From Treponema sp. (lineage in GTDB: Bacteria > Spirochaetota > Spirochaetia > Treponematales > Treponemataceae), in NCBI GenBank assembly GCA_017453705.1, contig JAFTEK010000088.1, positions 1 through 15,430 on the forward strand: DNA of 15,430 nt, in the 5' to 3' direction. This document shows positions 1-5,504 of this stretch, piece by piece. Every line of letters begins with the position of its first letter. Position 1 is the first letter of the stretch. Under the pieces are notes generated by a model. The model saw only the letters and a list, made by a program, of their open reading frames with translations, did not search any database and was not told the DNA's origin. Made by a program: the position numbers and the translations under genes.

Positions 1-135
1 GCGGTAAACCTTTTTTCCCATGTACTCCGACTTGTTCTCATCGTTGTCGATGAAGCCCTCAATGTCCTCAAGCTTGATAAAGCGACCTATCACCATTCCC
101 GTGAGCCGGCCTGTTCCCCAGATATATTTTTTCAT
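1..135 (-). CDS. N-terminal fragment of a protein with a GTG nucleotide-binding-like start (partial)
   Basis: On the minus strand an open frame starts with ATG at 135 and runs off the window edge after 45 codons. The fragment begins MKKYIWGTGRLTGMV and continues with GFIDNDENKSEYMGKKVY. A basic start, a hydrophobic strand with GTG, then an FIDND motif resembles the small Rossmann-like N-terminal module of some polysaccharide-biosynthesis and glycosyltransferase-associated proteins, in which the acidic FIDND ends the second strand. This assignment is family resemblance only, because the catalytic part lies outside the window. A short G-rich stretch (CGGGG) about 7 nt before the ATG may serve as a weak ribosome binding site. 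The gene is divergent from the XRE gene at 272, and the 136-271 gap holds repeated operator-like sequences, so the two may share regulation. Confidence 0.55.
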   Translation of the reverse strand, partial: MKKYIWGTGRLTGMVIGRFIKLEDIEGFIDNDENKSEYMGKKVYR

Positions 136-181
136 AAAAGCCCCGATAACTGCCTCAACTGATTTTTCAACATGCGAAACT

Positions 182-271
182 GATAGCAGTCTTGCACTAT
201 CAAACAGACTATAGCACAAGACTATCAAATAAACAAGTATACCCAGCCGCAACAATATCAAAATTGATATT
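182..271. promoter_or_regulatory. Operator-like repeat cluster between divergent genes
   Basis: Three copies of TATCAAA lie at 198-204, 223-229 and 256-262; the first two sit in a longer match ACTATCAAA. The 13-bp arms AGTCTTGCACTAT (188-200) and ATAGCACAAGACT (211-223) form an inverted repeat with two mismatches, and GATAG (182-186) pairs with CTATC (222-226). A perfect 7-bp dyad AATATCA/TGATATT (254-271) ends at the base before the start codon of the XRE gene. The arrangement fits an autoregulatory operator for that regulator. Binding is inferred, not shown. Confidence 0.5.
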
Positions 272-643
272 ATGGAAAACGAACCGAGCCATCTGGAAAA
301 AACAGTCATAGACAACATACGGAAAATCCGCCAGGAAAAAGGCATATCCCAGCTCAGGCTTTCGATTTTTTGCGGTACATCGGCAAGCTACATCGGCCTG
401 ATGGAAACCTACAAGAACATTCCCAAGCTGTCCACGATAGAGCGCATTGCAGAAGCCCTTGATGTTCCTGTCCTTGAGTTGTTCAAAGGCCAGTATGACA
501 AGAAGGGAAACAAAGAAGGGGCAGACGTGTCCGAAAAAGAAAGACAAGAAGACGCACGGAAGCAGAAAATCCGCGAGCAGCTCAAAAGCGAACTACTCAG
601 CCGTATGGGAAAGAACCTGGACGATGTGCTCCAGATGATATAG
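272..643 (+). CDS. XRE-family (Cro/CI-type) helix-turn-helix transcriptional regulator
   Basis: This 123-residue protein is predicted to be a small cytoplasmic DNA-binding regulator. Residues about 12-70 form a Cro/CI-type helix-turn-helix: IRKIRQEKGISQLRLS, then CGTSASYIGLMETYKNIPKLSTIE, then IAEALDVPVLELF, the typical order of this fold. Residues about 75-123 are a highly charged tail (KKGNKEG, EKERQEDARKQK) likely to be helical and to serve dimerisation. No effector domain is visible. No clear Shine-Dalgarno sequence precedes the ATG; instead a perfect dyad (254-271) abuts it. The gene stands alone, divergent from the partial gene at 1-135, and is probably autoregulated through the repeats at 182-271. 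Its target is unknown. It belongs to the same broad family as the product of 2234-2515 but is not a close copy. Confidence 0.85.
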   Translation: MENEPSHLEKTVIDNIRKIRQEKGISQLRLSIFCGTSASYIGLMETYKNIPKLSTIERIAEALDVPVLELFKGQYDKKGNKEGADVSEKERQEDARKQKIREQLKSELLSRMGKNLDDVLQMI

Positions 644-825
644 GGAAAGACTGATTGATATAGGAAACATTAACTCGCGGTTACATGGTTTTTCGAGAGA
701 CAATATGAAGTCTGTTTTTTTCCGGCGAACATACGAAAATGTAGTCATGGACGAAGATGTAGCCGCCCTTGGAGAGCTGTTTTTTTCTCCGGTGTTTCAC
801 CTCTAGATTTTCTTTTCCATATCTG

Positions 826-908
826 TATAATAGGTAGTTAAGTCGCCCTTACTCGTTTGGGAGGGACGACAAATTCTATATGAAAATTACTTTCATCTGG
901 AGGTCTGT
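826..908 (+). promoter_or_regulatory. metK promoter -10 box and folded 5' leader
   Basis: A consensus TATAAT lies at 826-831 with no good -35. The predicted leader of about 70 nt contains two hairpins. The first is GTCGCCCT (842-849) pairing with AGGG-A-CGAC (862-870, one bulged A). The second is ATGAAA-attac-TTTCAT (880-896), perfect, ending two bases before the Shine-Dalgarno GGAGGT (899-904). The second could control access to the ribosome site. I do not recognise a SAM-I, SAM-II or SMK riboswitch here. The preceding 644-825 holds no convincing gene, only a 33-codon frame at 705-806. Confidence 0.55.
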
Positions 909-2078
909 ATGAGTGACAGACACTATCTTTTCACATCTGAGTCCGTGGGCGAGGGACACCCCGACAAGCTCTGCGACCAGATCAGCGACGGAATCTTGGA
1001 CGAATGCCTCAAGCAGGATCCTGACAGCCACGTGGCAGCGGAGACTTTCGCATGCCAGGCTCTTGTCCTTGTCGGCGGCGAGATTAACACCAAAGCCTAC
1101 GTTGACGTGCAGCAGGTCGCGCGCAACGTTGCCAAGCGGATCGGCTACTCCAACCCGGACTACGGGCTGGATTACAACTCCATGGCCGTGCTCAACATGA
1201 TTCACAGCCAGTCGGCGGATATTAACCAGGGCGTCGTCGGCAAGGGTCTGGACGAGTTCAAGGGGCAGCAGGGCGCGGGAGACCAGGGAATGATGTTCGG
1301 CTTCGCCTGCAAGGAGACCCCGGAGCTTATGCCCGCCCCCATCACATTTGCTCACAAGCTCATGCTCAAGTCAGCAGAGCTGCGCAAGGGCGGCAAGGTA
1401 ACATGGTTCCGCCCCGACAGCAAGGCGCAGGTCACGATAGAATACGAGGGACACAAACCCGTCAGAATCGACACCGTGGTCGTCTCCCAGCAGCACGACC
1501 CGGGAATCGGACACAGCGAGATAAAGGATACAATCATCAGCAAGCTCATCAAGCCCGTGCTTGAGCCGACCGGCCTTCTGGACGGCAATACCAAGTACTT
1601 TATCAACCCGACAGGCCAGTTCTGCATAGGAGGCCCTGTCGGTGACTCAGGACTTACCGGGCGCAAGATAATCGTGGACACCTACGGCGGCATGGGACGG
1701 CACGGAGGCGGAGCCTTCTCCGGAAAGGATCCCAGCAAGGTTGACCGCTCAGCGGCATACATGGCCCGCTACATCGCCAAGAACATCGTAGCGGCAGGAT
1801 TCGCCGAGAGGTGCGAAGTGGAGCTTGCCTACGCAATCGGTGTCCCCTTCCCGGTGTCCGTCATGTGCGACACCTTCGGAACAGGAACCGTCCCCGAGGC
1901 CAAGATTGAGGAGGCTGTCAAGAAGGTCTTTGACTGCTCACCAGCAGGAATCATCAAGACGCTTGACCTCAAGCGCCCCATCTACGAGGCGACCGCGACA
2001 TACGGCCACTTCGGGCGCAGTGAGTTCCCCTGGGAGCAGACCGACAAGGTGAAAGCTCTCCAGGCCGAGATAAAGTAA
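909..2078 (+). CDS. metK: S-adenosylmethionine synthetase (methionine adenosyltransferase)
   Basis: MetK condenses methionine and ATP into S-adenosylmethionine, releasing phosphate and pyrophosphate, and supplies the methyl donor of the cell. The 389-residue length is normal for the bacterial enzyme. The N-terminal [12 protein letters not shown] (residues 9-20) carries the conserved His of the active site. [10 protein letters not shown] (122-131) is the signature methionine/ATP-binding hexapeptide region. [19 protein letters not shown] (266-284) is the phosphate-binding loop with its Lys and Asp. The start ATG has an ideal Shine-Dalgarno (GGAGGT, 5 bp upstream spacing of four) and a TATAAT promoter with a folded leader. 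A strong terminator at 2135-2165 closes a single-gene unit. The gene looks intact. The SAM it makes would be the substrate of the methyltransferase at 7142, but there is no linkage suggesting a special role. Confidence 0.98.
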   Translation: MSDRHYLFTSESVGEGHPDKLCDQISDGILDECLKQDPDSHVAAETFACQALVLVGGEINTKAYVDVQQVARNVAKRIGYSNPDYGLDYNSMAVLNMIHSQSADINQGVVGKGLDEFKGQQGAGDQGMMFGFACKETPELMPAPITFAHKLMLKSAELRKGGKVTWFRPDSKAQVTIEYEGHKPVRIDTVVVSQQHDPGIGHSEIKDTIISKLIKPVLEPTGLLDGNTKYFINPTGQFCIGGPVGDSGLTGRKIIVDTYGGMGRHGGGAFSGKDPSKVDRSAAYMARYIAKNIVAAGFAERCEVELAYAIGVPFPVSVMCDTFGTGTVPEAKIEEAVKKVFDCSPAGIIKTLDLKRPIYEATATYGHFGRSEFPWEQTDKVKALQAEIK

Positions 2079-2094
2079 GGCTGGCCGTTCATCC

Positions 2095-2122
2095 TTATGG
2101 CCTGCCGCTCGTCCGGCCATAA
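2095..2122 (+). other. Perfect hairpin between metK and its terminator
   Basis: TTATGGCC (2095-2102) and GGCCATAA (2115-2122) are perfect 8-bp arms around a 12-nt loop. It has no T-run, so it is not a terminator by itself. It may stabilise the 3' end of the metK mRNA. Confidence 0.5.
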
Positions 2123-2134
2123 CCTAATGACACT

Positions 2135-2165
2135 AGCCCCCTTCCCGCGCGGAGGGGGCTTTTTT
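2135..2165 (+). terminator. Rho-independent terminator of metK
   Basis: AGCCCCCT (2135-2142) pairs perfectly with AGGGGGCT (2153-2160) around a GC-rich 10-nt loop, followed by a run of six T (2160-2165). It lies 57 bp past the metK stop codon. Confidence 0.92.
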
Positions 2166-2233
2166 GTCCGCTTTGTCAGCGATCTGCTGATATCCGGCAG
2201 GGCATCAATTGTGTCGAGCATGACCTCATGTAG

Positions 2234-2515
2234 TTATAAGCGAGCCAAAATTCCTTCAAACTCAGTACGTAATAACTCTTTTAACAGGGCTTTTTCTTTG
2301 GAAGAGTCCCTTACAAACAAATCAGAAGGGTTAACTTTGAGAGCATCTGCTATCCGTATCATCATATCAAAGGAAGGTTTTGCCTTGCCCGCCTCAATGC
2401 CCCCTATAGTGCCAGTCCCACAGTTGCAAAGTATGGAAAGCTGAGTTTGCGAGATTCCCGCCTGTTCCCGATAGTACTTGATGTTCAGCCTGAAATCTTC
2501 CAGATAGTTCTCCAT
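2234..2515 (-). CDS. XRE-family (Cro/CI-type) helix-turn-helix regulator
   Basis: This 93-residue protein is a predicted DNA-binding repressor. Residues about 8-67 carry a Cro/CI fold: FRLNIKYYREQAGISQTQLS, then the recognition region CGTGTIGGIEAGKAKPS, then MMIRIADALKVNPSDLF. A short tail (SSKEKALLKELLRTEFEGIL) is probably a dimerisation helix. It is convergent with metK and divergent from the small lipoprotein operon at 2650. The intergenic region holds four phased TCGAG repeats covering both promoters, so it likely represses both itself and that operon. A -10 box TATAGT ends 6 nt before the ATG, which predicts a leaderless mRNA; a GAGG lies only 2 nt from the ATG, poor for a ribosome site. 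The surrounding DNA is more A+T-rich than metK, suggesting acquired DNA. Confidence 0.85.
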   Translation of the reverse strand: MENYLEDFRLNIKYYREQAGISQTQLSILCNCGTGTIGGIEAGKAKPSFDMMIRIADALKVNPSDLFVRDSSKEKALLKELLRTEFEGILARL

Positions 2516-2521
2516 GTCCTC

Positions 2522-2527
2522 ACTATA
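2522..2527 (-). promoter_or_regulatory. -10 box of the XRE gene, leaderless geometry
   Basis: Read on the minus strand, TATAGT is followed by exactly 6 nt and then the ATG (2515). The -35 region is A+T-rich and poor. The first TCGAG repeat (2529-2533) lies directly upstream of this box, so a bound protein would block it. Confidence 0.45.
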
Positions 2528-2528
2528 A

Positions 2529-2630
2529 TCGAGAAAATGTTAAAATATTTTGTTGACATCGAGAATAACTTGCCTTATACTCGAAATACACGAGAAAATA
2601 TAGCGTTATGCAGATTATTTTCGAGTAAAT
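2529..2630 (+). repeat. Array of four phased TCGAGAAAAT-type operator repeats
   Basis: Direct repeats start at 2529 (TCGAGAAAAT), 2559 (TCGAGAATAA), 2590 (ACGAGAAAAT) and 2621 (TCGAGTAAAT). The CGAG cores are 30, 31 and 31 bp apart, three helical turns each, so all lie on one face of the DNA. A further TCGAAA at 2581 makes the dyad CTCG-N7-CGAG (2580-2594). The array covers the -10 of the leftward XRE gene and both boxes and the start of the rightward promoter. The best candidate binder is the XRE protein of 2234-2515. Confidence 0.65.
2553..2581 (+). promoter_or_regulatory. Strong sigma-70-type promoter for the small lipoprotein operon
   Basis: A perfect -35 TTGACA (2553-2558), a 17-bp spacer and -10 TATACT (2576-2581) match the housekeeping consensus. 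Repeat 2 of the operator array touches the -35 and repeat 3 lies at the predicted start region, as expected for a repressible promoter. The leader to the GTG at 2650 would be about 62 nt. Confidence 0.8.
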
Positions 2631-2649
2631 CAACAAGAGGAAAGAGGTT

Positions 2650-2796
2650 GTGAGAAAAGACAAGCTGTATGTGACTATTGCCATAGGAGTCTTTATGCTT
2701 TTGCTGAATGCCTGTACAAGAAGCTTTAAGCCTATGGTCTCCTTTCAGAATTGCTATTTTATAACCTGCTTTCAAAAAATCCAAGGTTTATTTTAA
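2650..2796 (+). CDS. Small lipoprotein of 48 residues, function unknown
   Basis: A GTG start at 2650 with an upstream AGAGG gives 48 codons ending in TAA (2794-2796). The N-terminus is MRKDKLY, then a hydrophobic stretch, then the lipobox LLNAC with its cysteine at residue 22, so the mature peptide would be a lipid-anchored 27-mer. The mature part contains SFKPMVSFQNCYFITCF, with two further cysteines, and no known domain. The stop codon overlaps the Shine-Dalgarno (AAGGAGG, 2795-2801) of the next gene, strongly suggesting translational linkage. It is the first gene behind a near-consensus promoter under the operator array. It could be a lysis- or stress-type small lipoprotein, but nothing in the sequence shows that. 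A remnant of a longer gene cannot be excluded. Confidence 0.6.
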   Translation: MRKDKLYVTIAIGVFMLLLNACTRSFKPMVSFQNCYFITCFQKIQGLF

Positions 2797-2807
2797 GGAG
2801 GAATTTT

Positions 2808-3308
2808 ATGAAGAATTTGCTGTCTAGCAAAAAGAAGATGATTTTTGTTCTTCTTGTGGCTTTCGTGAGCGCAATGGCGTTTTGCGAATATAGCGTTTCT
2901 GTAAAATGCCATGCAACAGTCTCAAACGCTGTTATTATAAATAACTCGCGACAGACTGTAAGATGTGGATCCGTATCAATAAGTCCTGGGTCTACAGCAA
3001 CCGTGCACACAGGAAGCAACATTGTAATAAGAAGCAATGGACAAGTTCAAGTCAGTGCTAAGACAAATAATAGAACATGTACTGTTACTGTGACTGGAGG
3101 AGCTGTCAGTTCCAATAATTCAGTAAATTCTGGAACTTCAAATAGTTCTAAAAAAGTTCAAGTTCACTGCATGCCCTGTCATGGAAGCGGGAAATGCCCC
3201 AAGTGCAACGGAAGGAAAACAGTTGCATCCGGCAGAAACCAGATAAAATGCAATAGATGTAATGGTAGCGGAGTCTGTCCGTATTGTCGCGGTACAGGCA
3301 GGAAATAG
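2808..3308 (+). CDS. Exported protein with DnaJ-type CXXCXGXG zinc-finger motifs
   Basis: The start at 2808 is chosen because AAGGAGG lies 6 nt upstream and the next residues form a signal peptide (MKNLLSSKKK, then a hydrophobic run to SAMA, about residue 24). The mature part (27-100) is beta-rich, Ser/Thr/Asn/Val-rich and of unknown family. A Ser/Asn-rich linker (100-117) leads to a C-terminal cysteine domain with four CXXC pairs: CMPCHGSG (121-128), CPKC (130-133), CNRCNGSG (148-155) and CPYCRGTG (157-164). These match the zinc-binding repeats of the DnaJ central domain, with no J-domain. DnaJ zinc fingers are cytoplasmic, so an exported version is unusual; it may bind zinc or unfolded protein outside the membrane. 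The gene is A+T-rich, follows the small lipoprotein with translational coupling, and ends at the terminator 3335-3375. Confidence 0.85.
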   Translation: MKNLLSSKKKMIFVLLVAFVSAMAFCEYSVSVKCHATVSNAVIINNSRQTVRCGSVSISPGSTATVHTGSNIVIRSNGQVQVSAKTNNRTCTVTVTGGAVSSNNSVNSGTSNSSKKVQVHCMPCHGSGKCPKCNGRKTVASGRNQIKCNRCNGSGVCPYCRGTGRK

Positions 3309-3334
3309 AGGTCGAAACCACTTTGCTATCCCAT

Positions 3335-3375
3335 AAAAAGGCTTCCTTGAGAACCGCTTCCAAGGAAGCCTTTTT
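3335..3375. terminator. Perfect bidirectional terminator hairpin
   Basis: AAAAAGGCTTCCTTG (3335-3349) and its exact reverse complement (3361-3375) form a 15-bp stem around an 11-nt loop, with A-run before and T-run after. It closes the zinc-finger gene 26 bp past its stop. It can work on both strands. Confidence 0.9.
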
Positions 3376-3379
3376 CTTT

Positions 3380-4120
3380 ATAACACAAATTGTGCAATTC
3401 CAAATTGCACAAATGCCAAAAGTCCTCCTGCGCATCAACTGGACTTGCCACCAGCAGATTCTGAACAGCTGCAAGCTCAATGAGCAGCGCCTCTTCTATA
3501 TCCTGTATGCCCAGAAGGAACGCTTTGAGGTCAAGAAACTGCAGAGGGCTATCAAAACGAACGCCTACGAGTCCATCTTGGACAGCCGTGATTTCCAGTC
3601 TGCAGCCCTTCAGAAAACCTATCTCGGCTCATCCCTCATGTTCAAGGACACGGCATACCTTGAATTCTTGGGACTGCACGGCAAATATAAAGAAAGTAAG
3701 CTTCGGAGGGGAATCGTTCAGCACATGAAGGATTTCATCCTTGAGCTTGGCAAAGATTTCATCTTCATGGATGAGGAGCACAAAGTTGAGGTGGGAGGAA
3801 AGGCATTCAGCATTGATTTGCTGTTCTACCACCGCGGCTTGCAGTGCCTCGTGGCGATTGAGCTGAAGACCGTTGAGTTTGAGCCAGGCTTTATGGACCA
3901 GCTGGAATTCTATCTGGAGGTCCTTGACCAGACAGAAAAACGGAGCAACGAGAATCCGAGCATCGGCATACTGCTCTGCAAGGAGGCAAACCGCGAGGTT
4001 GTGAAATATGCCTTGAACCGCAGCATGAGTCCGACAATGGTGGCTGAGTACCGGGAAAAGCTCATACCGCAGGAAACCTTGCAGCGCAGCCTGGAAGAAT
4101 TCATAGCTGCGGCAAAGTGA
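3380..4120 (+). pseudogene. 5'-truncated DUF1016 (YhcG-type) PDDEXK nuclease gene
   Basis: The product matches the C-terminal half of the DUF1016/YhcG family, whose full members are about 340-380 residues with an N-terminal DUF1016 domain. Seen here are the linker TQIVQFQIAQ, the helix region NEQRLFYILYAQKERFEV, and the nuclease core KVEVGGKAFSIDLLFYHR, then LVAIELKTVEFEPGF, with the PDDEXK residues Asp, Glu and Lys intact, and NPSIGILLCKE. Family homology appears to start near 3380, immediately after the terminator 3335-3375. The frame stays open upstream to an ATG at 3284, but that part is the end of the zinc-finger gene and the terminator in another frame. The first in-family ATG is 3413, inside a dyad and without a ribosome site, giving 235 residues. 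The N-terminal domain is missing, so I call it a remnant; a working nuclease-only protein is possible. Such genes are typical of accessory and defence regions. Confidence 0.7.
3390..3412. repeat. Perfect 10-bp inverted repeat before an internal ATG
   Basis: TTGTGCAATT (3390-3399) and AATTGCACAA (3403-3412) are exact inverted arms separated by CCA, ending at the base before the ATG at 3413. It also encodes the family-conserved QIVQFQIAQ linker, so it may simply be coding repetition (IVQ/IAQ) and not an operator. Confidence 0.5.
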
Positions 4121-4159
4121 TTGGTTTTGCAGGCTTTTCCATTCTGGAGAAGAAATTGC

Positions 4160-4188
4160 TTGCCTGTGTATACAAAGCAAGGTACAAT
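4160..4188 (+). promoter_or_regulatory. Promoter of the 4213 lipoprotein gene
   Basis: TTGCCT (4160-4165), a 17-bp spacer and TACAAT (4183-4188). The predicted transcript starts near 4195, leaving about 18 nt that contain AAGGAGG just before the ATG. Confidence 0.7.
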
Positions 4189-4212
4189 GATGATTGAGAA
4201 CAAGGAGGTTTT

Positions 4213-5448
4213 ATGAAGAAGTCGGTATTGGTGTTGTTGTCGGTCATGTTCCTGTGCTTCACCGCATGCGGGAATTCCGGCGGCGATAAGATTGCCTCAA
4301 AGGGTCAGAAGACAAACGCAGAGAAGGGCGGGTCTTTGAAATCTGGAGAAGAATCCGTCACCGAGGAAACTGCTCTTACAGGGAGCTTTTTCAGCATGCA
4401 GACAGCGGTGGACTCAAACAGCGGAACCCCTATCGCCGACATGCTGGTTCCAGACGGCTGGACCATATACGGTTCTTCCCGTGGGAACATCTGTGACTGG
4501 ATGTATCCCATACAGGGATATGCGGGCGTGCTGAATCCGGAAGGCACGGTCTTTGTGGAGCTTCAGACAAGCGAGCACTATGCGATGAAAGCGGAGAGCT
4601 TTGGTACAACGGGGGTCATCACGGGGCAGCAATCCGTTCCCTCTCAGGAGGGGGAGAACTGGCAGGAATATGCCACCTACCTTAATTACAAGAACGCATC
4701 CGGCTACCTGGACTATTTTTGCAGAAGCCATTATGGCTCCTATGAGGTCATCCGTGACATCGACAAGGGAAACAAGTTTGCCAGGGAATATCAGGCATAC
4801 GTGGACAAGATTTCCGACACGGAGCTGAACTTTGCCCGCAGGTATTTCTCCTCGAACGGAACGATAAGCTTTTTCAAGCAGTGGAGCGAAGGAACCGAGA
4901 TATGCCGGCAGATTTCATTCAATGCGAACGGAAAGGATTATTACGCGGAGCTGACAATCCCGACATTCGGCTACGGAATGCTGATGCGAACCGCCTATGG
5001 ATATGCCTTCGTGAACATACAGAACGACTCGTGGCAGGTTCCCTTCATTCTGGTGTATATGGCGGAGGGCAAGGAGGCCTTTGATGCCAACTACGAGAAC
5101 TACAAGGCTGTCTCGGAAAACATAAGGCTCAGGAAAGAGTTCGCCGATTTGGTCATGAAGACTTCCGAACAAATCCAGATACAGTACATGAAGATGACAC
5201 AGGCTGCTATAGACGCGTCCATAGAGGCCGGCAGGGAGTACAACGGCAATGCCTCCAGCACGATGGACAAGGTGCGCGGGATGTGGGAGGACTGCATCAA
5301 GGAGAGGGATGAATACATCCGTGAGGACGGAAGCCACATCAAGGTGGACATGAACTATGATTCCGTGTACCAGAGCGGAGACCGCTACTATCTGGGAAGG
5401 GACGGACTCTCCCCCGATGGCTGGACAAAGCTGGACAAGGCCTACTGA
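4213..5448 (+). CDS. Predicted lipoprotein of unknown function
   Basis: This 411-residue protein starts with a lipoprotein signal: MKKS, a hydrophobic core, and FTAC with the lipidated cysteine at residue 19. Phe at -3 is less common in lipoboxes but accepted in spirochaetes. A Gly/Ser/Lys-rich tether (20-50) leads to a globular domain with many aromatic residues (PDGWTIYGSSRGN, DWMYPIQGYAG), a part rich in FISFNANGKDYYAELTIPTFG-like beta strands, and a helical C-terminal part (EQIQIQYMKMTQAAIDASIE). I recognise no catalytic motif or named family. The Shine-Dalgarno AAGGAGG is ideal. The next gene, an exported transglutaminase-like protein, follows after 56 bp with no terminator between, so the two are probably one transcript and act at the cell envelope. 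The C-terminal NYDSVYQSGDRYYLG, then GLSPDGWTKL, may be a small substrate- or partner-binding module. Confidence 0.8.
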   Translation: MKKSVLVLLSVMFLCFTACGNSGGDKIASKGQKTNAEKGGSLKSGEESVTEETALTGSFFSMQTAVDSNSGTPIADMLVPDGWTIYGSSRGNICDWMYPIQGYAGVLNPEGTVFVELQTSEHYAMKAESFGTTGVITGQQSVPSQEGENWQEYATYLNYKNASGYLDYFCRSHYGSYEVIRDIDKGNKFAREYQAYVDKISDTELNFARRYFSSNGTISFFKQWSEGTEICRQISFNANGKDYYAELTIPTFGYGMLMRTAYGYAFVNIQNDSWQVPFILVYMAEGKEAFDANYENYKAVSENIRLRKEFADLVMKTSEQIQIQYMKMTQAAIDASIEAGREYNGNASSTMDKVRGMWEDCIKERDEYIREDGSHIKVDMNYDSVYQSGDRYYLGRDGLSPDGWTKLDKAY

Positions 5449-5504
5449 AGGGGGCAGTCATTCGCTATCGTTCACTGGGTATAATGCTGACAGGAGGACT
5501 TATG

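Noticed and set aside
842..904. Known SAM riboswitch in the metK leader
   Set aside because: The leader is only about 70 nt and shows two simple hairpins without the four-way junction or conserved cores of known SAM classes that I can recognise.
876..1355. 159-codon minus-strand frame opposite metK, and similar long frames opposite pepF, the kinase and the lipoprotein
   Set aside because: They are complements of well-supported genes, have no family motifs and no ribosome sites. Long antisense frames are expected in G+C-richer coding DNA.
2751..2807. Longer N-terminus for the zinc-finger protein (start at 2751)
   Set aside because: It would add 19 residues before the signal peptide and overlap the small lipoprotein gene; the ATG at 2808 has a perfect ribosome site and a normal signal peptide.
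5484..5504. ATG at 5484 as start of the transglutaminase-like gene
   Set aside because: The ribosome site AGGAGG lies after it (5492-5497). The ATG is also part of a TATAAT that looks like a -10 but has no good -35.
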